Shown here: positions 60,844 to 64,000 of the stretch, piece by piece
How the letters are laid out: each line of letters begins with the position of its first letter
How positions within the stretch are numbered: the stretch's first letter is position 1
Source: Seribacter sulfatis
GTDB lineage: Bacteria; Verrucomicrobiota; Verrucomicrobiia; Opitutales; Seribacteraceae
Direction of reading: 5' to 3'
Assembly: GCF_964187635.1 (NCBI RefSeq)
Contig: NZ_CAXLMO010000059.1
Span: 1 to 64,000, forward strand
DNA: 64,000 bases
Program-made: the position numbers and the translations under genes
Notes under the pieces: generated by a model
The model's input: the letters and a program-made list of their open reading frames with translations, nothing else
What the model was told of the DNA's origin: nothing
Database searches by the model: none

Positions 60844-62286
60844 ATGTCCGAAGAATTTTCTGGAGAACAAAAGTTACGAATCGTACTGGAATCGATTATT
60901 AGAAATGTTCCGAAGGGGGAACAGAGTAAAAAGTATGGTGTGTCCGAAGAAGAGTTTCAATCCTGGCACGATCACTTGATCCAAAATGGGGGAAAAATTT
61001 TTGATCAATCCCAGCAGTACAATTCGAAGTCCCGCCATGTGAAAAAGAAGATGGGGCCGTTGGCAAAACTTTTTCTTATTTTCAGCCTATTTACCAATCT
61101 GGGCTTACTTATTTTTGGAATTGTTTATTTATTAAACAATGACAATAAAAAAGAAGAATTGGTTGAGGATGAAATCAATTCAATCGATTCCCCAGTCAAT
61201 TTAGTTGACCGTTTTCCCGATGCAGTTGCTCCCCCCACTGAGGGAAAGAAAGAGGAAGCAAAAGATACCGATATTGAGGTAATGCTAGAAAATGCGCGTG
61301 TCAAACCCTTGCCCAGTAAAAGTCAGGACAATAATATTGAAAACCTTCTTGCTCAACCCGGTAAAATAGCGATTCCTTCTCTCATTCCACCCGTTGTTGC
61401 AACTGAACCAGAGAACGAAGTTACTTTTTTAGGAAGATCTTACGAGGGGCGCCACGTTGTCTATCTTCTCGATGTGGGTACTTATGTCCTGGATGGAAAT
61501 GACTCTGTTGAACAGTTTAATCAATCAAAAGAAGCCTTAGTTTCTTCCATTATCACCCTATCTCCCAATTCCTATTTTAATCTTGTATTGTATTGGAATT
61601 TACGAGAAACCGCTGCACTTGGAAAAACAATCTTAAAGGCAAGTCAGGAAAACAAGAAATATGCCATAGATTGGATCACCAGTTTGGGGGATAACCGGGA
61701 ATCTTTAAAAGTCGACAGAAATCAATACTATCCAAAGGAGTTGTTATATGCCAAGCCGATTGCAGGAATTATTGGTCCATGGTATGGTTTGAGTACGGCA
61801 ATTAGTTTTGATCCCGATCTGGTTTTTGTATTGGCGGGAAATTTACCGGAGTATGATCGATCTGAAGTTCCTCGTTCCCATTATGAAGGGTTAGGGAAAG
61901 TAAATTTCGAAAAGTTACAAAGCGGGGAAAACTTGAACACGAATATTAACGCTCTTAGTCGTGAAACTGCCCGAAAGTGGTTTTATGCCATTACCCCGAT
62001 CGCATCTCTTCCTGCAAATGAGGAGGAAGTGGAGAAAATGGCACTTACTCGATTAGGTTTTACTGCGAGTGATCAGGGAAAACCGGTCTACACTCCCTTG
62101 GCATGGGACAAGGCATTTGAGACTTTCTTATCCGGTTTGGAAGTTGGATTTGATCGAATTCCACAAACTCATGTGATGCTCAGCTTGCCGAAGTACGTCT
62201 CCTGGCCCTCTCCATTATTGAATTCTGTTCGGGAATTTACGGAAAGTTCACGAGGTTCATTTTCTTTGAATCCATTTTTACCATAA
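60844..62286 (+). CDS. Transposase-type HTH, membrane helix and VWA-like domain
   Basis: 480 residues. Residues about 5-52 (FSGEQKLRIVLESIIRNVPK, then GEQSKKYGVSEEEFQSWHDH) read like the HTH of IS3-type transposase OrfA, but no transposase or inverted repeat is nearby. One membrane helix follows (about 74-97, LFLIFSLFTNLGLLIFGIVY), an acidic/Pro linker to about 190, and a VWA-like domain from about 203: EGRHVVYLLDVGTYVLDGND. In VWA domains the metal site is DxSxS; here it reads D-V-G-T-Y, so the MIDAS is degraded. I infer a membrane-anchored protein with a cytoplasmic HTH-like head and an outer VWA domain. Function unknown; a 12-bp gap ties it to rsmE. Confidence 0.7.
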   Translation: MSEEFSGEQKLRIVLESIIRNVPKGEQSKKYGVSEEEFQSWHDHLIQNGGKIFDQSQQYNSKSRHVKKKMGPLAKLFLIFSLFTNLGLLIFGIVYLLNNDNKKEELVEDEINSIDSPVNLVDRFPDAVAPPTEGKKEEAKDTDIEVMLENARVKPLPSKSQDNNIENLLAQPGKIAIPSLIPPVVATEPENEVTFLGRSYEGRHVVYLLDVGTYVLDGNDSVEQFNQSKEALVSSIITLSPNSYFNLVLYWNLRETAALGKTILKASQENKKYAIDWITSLGDNRESLKVDRNQYYPKELLYAKPIAGIIGPWYGLSTAISFDPDLVFVLAGNLPEYDRSEVPRSHYEGLGKVNFEKLQSGENLNTNINALSRETARKWFYAITPIASLPANEEEVEKMALTRLGFTASDQGKPVYTPLAWDKAFETFLSGLEVGFDRIPQTHVMLSLPKYVSWPSPLLNSVREFTESSRGSFSLNPFLP

Positions 62287-62301
62287 GCATTAGACTGTAA
62301 T

Positions 62302-64000
62302 ATGCCTCGAACGCATTTGGTTAGGTGGATTATTTTATTCACTTTTTTATTTTCGACTCTTCATTATACGAAAGCTCAGAATGCGAGTGACTTAATTGAA
62401 GTCACACTTTCCTCGGAAGTAGAAGAAATAAAGTCAGGAGACGGTGCTTGGTTACTCTTTCAATTCAAATTGGCACCACGGTGGCATGCTTATTGGAAGA
62501 CTGCCGGACAAACTGGCTTTCCCACCTCTATCAATTGGGTTTTGCCGGAGGGCGTGGAGATGGGGGAGGCTCAGTTTCCCACACCGATGCTCTACGAGTT
62601 TCAAGAGTTAGTCAGTTATGTCCATAAGGATACCTTTTTTCTACTGGCTCGCTTGCAAGTTGATTCGGGTGCTTCATTTGCAGACGATGTGATTTCTTTA
62701 ACTGCACAGCTGTCCACTCTCATTTGCGATGAGGGTAATTGTATCCCCTTCGATCAGGAATTAAAACTGAGTATTCCTGTTTCCAACCAAACCACCCCCT
62801 CAATACTTTTTAAGGAAAAGGTTGAACTTGCTTTGTCTGAACTGCCTCAAGCTATGCCCGAGGATATTCAATTGTCTGCAGTTATGAAAGAAGATGCAAT
62901 TGTGTTGTCCTTGGCAAAAGCTCCTCTTGCGGATTTAGATCTAAGCGGTTTTTATTTTTATCCTGAAGGAGATTTCTTTACCCATGGCGAAAAGCAAAAA
63001 TTTAAAAAAGACCAGGAGGGCAGAATTTCTGTCCAACTCTCGAAGGATTCATCTTCGGCAGGTTTTTCCTCCACATTAAAAGGCGTACTTTCTCACCCTC
63101 AATTTCCGGGCGGATGGAATATTGATCTATCAGTGGATCAAGTCTCGTATGGCGTGGCACAGGAAAATATTAAGATTTCCAAGACAAATGAGGTGCCCCA
63201 GGTTGAATCTGGCTTTAATCAGTTATTGGTTATGCTTGGGCTTATTTTGGTGGCAATGTCTATTTGGCTTTACGGAAAAACAAATTATCCAGTCAAGCCG
63301 TCTCCTGTCCGCACTTTCTTTCGTATCCTCTCCCTGGCACTCTTTACTTTTGGAATTTGGCTAGGCTACCCCGGGGAGGAACCCGATCTCGATACTCAAA
63401 TCAATTGGAGCCCCTGGACTCCTGAGATTGAAGAATCATCACGTTTGGAAGGCAGTCCGGTATTTGTCGATTTTACTGCCAGATGGTGTATGTCCTGCCA
63501 GGTAAACAAGGTAGTGTATAAGAAGAAAGCGGTGATTGAAAAGTTTAAGGAACTGGGAATTGTTGCCTTGCAGGCGGACTGGACAAAACGGGGTCCTCTT
63601 ATTCTGCAAGCTTTGCAAAAGTTTGGAAGGGAAGGGGTTCCATTATATGTTTATTACCCGGCACAAAATAAGGGAGAAGCGGAAAAGCAAGGTATACTTT
63701 TACCCGAAATTTTAACCCAGAAAATAGTGTTAAGTGTAATCGAGAAGGAGAAAGCTTTTACTGCACCGCTGGGAGATAGTTTTCTTACTCTCCTTGGCTT
63801 TGCTTTTTTGGGTGGGATAATACTGAATTTAATGCCCTGTGTCTTTCCAGTTCTTGGGCTTAAAATTATGTCATTTGTAAAACAGGCGGGAGAAGACCCC
63901 AGAAAAATTCGGAGACATGGAATCATATTTACGGTTGGCGTAATTCTTTCTTTTTGGATCCTGGTTGGAGTTTTACTCGGATTACGGGAAAGTATTGACG
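62302..64000 (+). CDS. DsbD-like thiol-disulfide reductase, C-terminus beyond window
   Basis: At least 566 residues; the frame stays open to the window end. A signal peptide (WIILFTFLFSTLHYTKA) is followed by a DsbD-alpha/DsbC-corrector-like domain (FKLAPRWHAYWKTAGQTGFP; LICDEGNCIPFDQ), two membrane helices (about 306-326 and 340-357), a thioredoxin domain FVDFTARWCMSCQVNK (WCMSC at about 395), and only then the DsbD membrane core LGGIILNLMPCVFPVLGLKI (Cys near 513). DsbD normally runs alpha, membrane core, thioredoxin. I see no frame break or internal stop that could explain the order. It would carry electrons from the cytoplasm to periplasmic thiols. Confidence 0.75.
   Translation, partial: MPRTHLVRWIILFTFLFSTLHYTKAQNASDLIEVTLSSEVEEIKSGDGAWLLFQFKLAPRWHAYWKTAGQTGFPTSINWVLPEGVEMGEAQFPTPMLYEFQELVSYVHKDTFFLLARLQVDSGASFADDVISLTAQLSTLICDEGNCIPFDQELKLSIPVSNQTTPSILFKEKVELALSELPQAMPEDIQLSAVMKEDAIVLSLAKAPLADLDLSGFYFYPEGDFFTHGEKQKFKKDQEGRISVQLSKDSSSAGFSSTLKGVLSHPQFPGGWNIDLSVDQVSYGVAQENIKISKTNEVPQVESGFNQLLVMLGLILVAMSIWLYGKTNYPVKPSPVRTFFRILSLALFTFGIWLGYPGEEPDLDTQINWSPWTPEIEESSRLEGSPVFVDFTARWCMSCQVNKVVYKKKAVIEKFKELGIVALQADWTKRGPLILQALQKFGREGVPLYVYYPAQNKGEAEKQGILLPEILTQKIVLSVIEKEKAFTAPLGDSFLTLLGFAFLGGIILNLMPCVFPVLGLKIMSFVKQAGEDPRKIRRHGIIFTVGVILSFWILVGVLLGLRESID

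Noticed and set aside
60844..61000. Transposase-like HTH as a sign of an insertion sequence
   Set aside because: No integrase core, inverted repeats or target duplication nearby; the HTH-like head is part of one long intact gene.
62302..64000. Frameshift or gene fusion to explain the DsbD domain order
   Set aside because: Codon-by-codon reading gives one continuous frame without stops to the window edge.

Overview
The window looks like a chromosome segment of a low-GC (roughly 40 % by eye) marine Verrucomicrobiota bacterium, probably of the Opitutae/Puniceicoccales type. Evidence: a PEP-CTERM protein with autotransporter-associated strand repeats, a very long GreA-like protein of the sort known from the PVC superphylum (Chlamydia), a C-terminal Gly/Trp/Tyr-rich surface module I associate with Puniceicoccales, McsA-McsB-ClpC in an otherwise Gram-negative gene set (TolC-type efflux, lipoproteins), and glucosylglycerate metabolism. 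This is inference from gene content; no rRNA or tRNA gene is present to confirm it. The window is almost entirely coding: no gap exceeds 300 bases, and I see no IS element, prophage, CRISPR array or tRNA.

Layout. 1-3.5 kb: two divergently transcribed secreted proteins sharing an N-terminal domain but carrying different C-terminal repeats. 3.5-7.7 kb: SNF2 helicase and glycogen synthase (minus). 7.9-13.3 kb: phoH, a PgpH-type HD phosphodiesterase, ybeY, a DUF502 membrane protein and a RecO-like protein. 13.4-18.3 kb: yjbQ, a LysM lipoprotein, a cysteine desulfurase, recF, a TauE/SafE permease and ruvC. 18.3-23 kb: YceI, a secreted surface-module protein, queA, acs. 23.1-28.7 kb: class IV aminotransferase, mcsA-mcsB-clpC, ndk. 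28.7-34.9 kb: pyrF-ispD-ispF facing away from ispE, then ptsI, ptsH, and pgsA-pgpA. 35-39.9 kb: coaD, an MFS transporter, long GreA, an ArsR-methyltransferase fusion. 39.9-46.3 kb: a tightly overlapped tetR-OMF-MFP-RND efflux operon. 46.5-48.6 kb: rpsP-trmD-rplS, with rpsP carrying a tandem-repeat tail and rimM absent. 48.7-51.9 kb: AsmA-like envelope protein. 51.9-59.4 kb: a divergent glucosylglycerate cluster. 59.4-62.3 kb: rsmD, rsmE and an HTH-TM-VWA protein. 62.3 kb to the end: a DsbD-like reductase with unusual domain order, cut by the window edge.

How it works together. Most of the window is housekeeping: isoprenoid precursors (ispD/F/E), phospholipid head groups (pgsA/pgpA), CoA, acetate activation, translation and DNA repair. 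The most distinctive part is 51.9-59.4 kb. There a GT81 glucosyl-3-phosphoglycerate synthase, two GT4 glycosyltransferases, a GH13_18 phosphorylase of glucosylglycerate type and an M20-like protein lacking the catalytic glutamates are arranged as two divergent operons. I read this as synthesis, further glycosylation and phosphorolytic recycling of a glucosylglycerate-type compatible solute. Other second-look items are the S16 tail, the permuted DsbD, the two RsmE paralogues, the HTH-TM-VWA fusion, the paralogous secreted pair, and the general scarcity of Shine-Dalgarno sequences.
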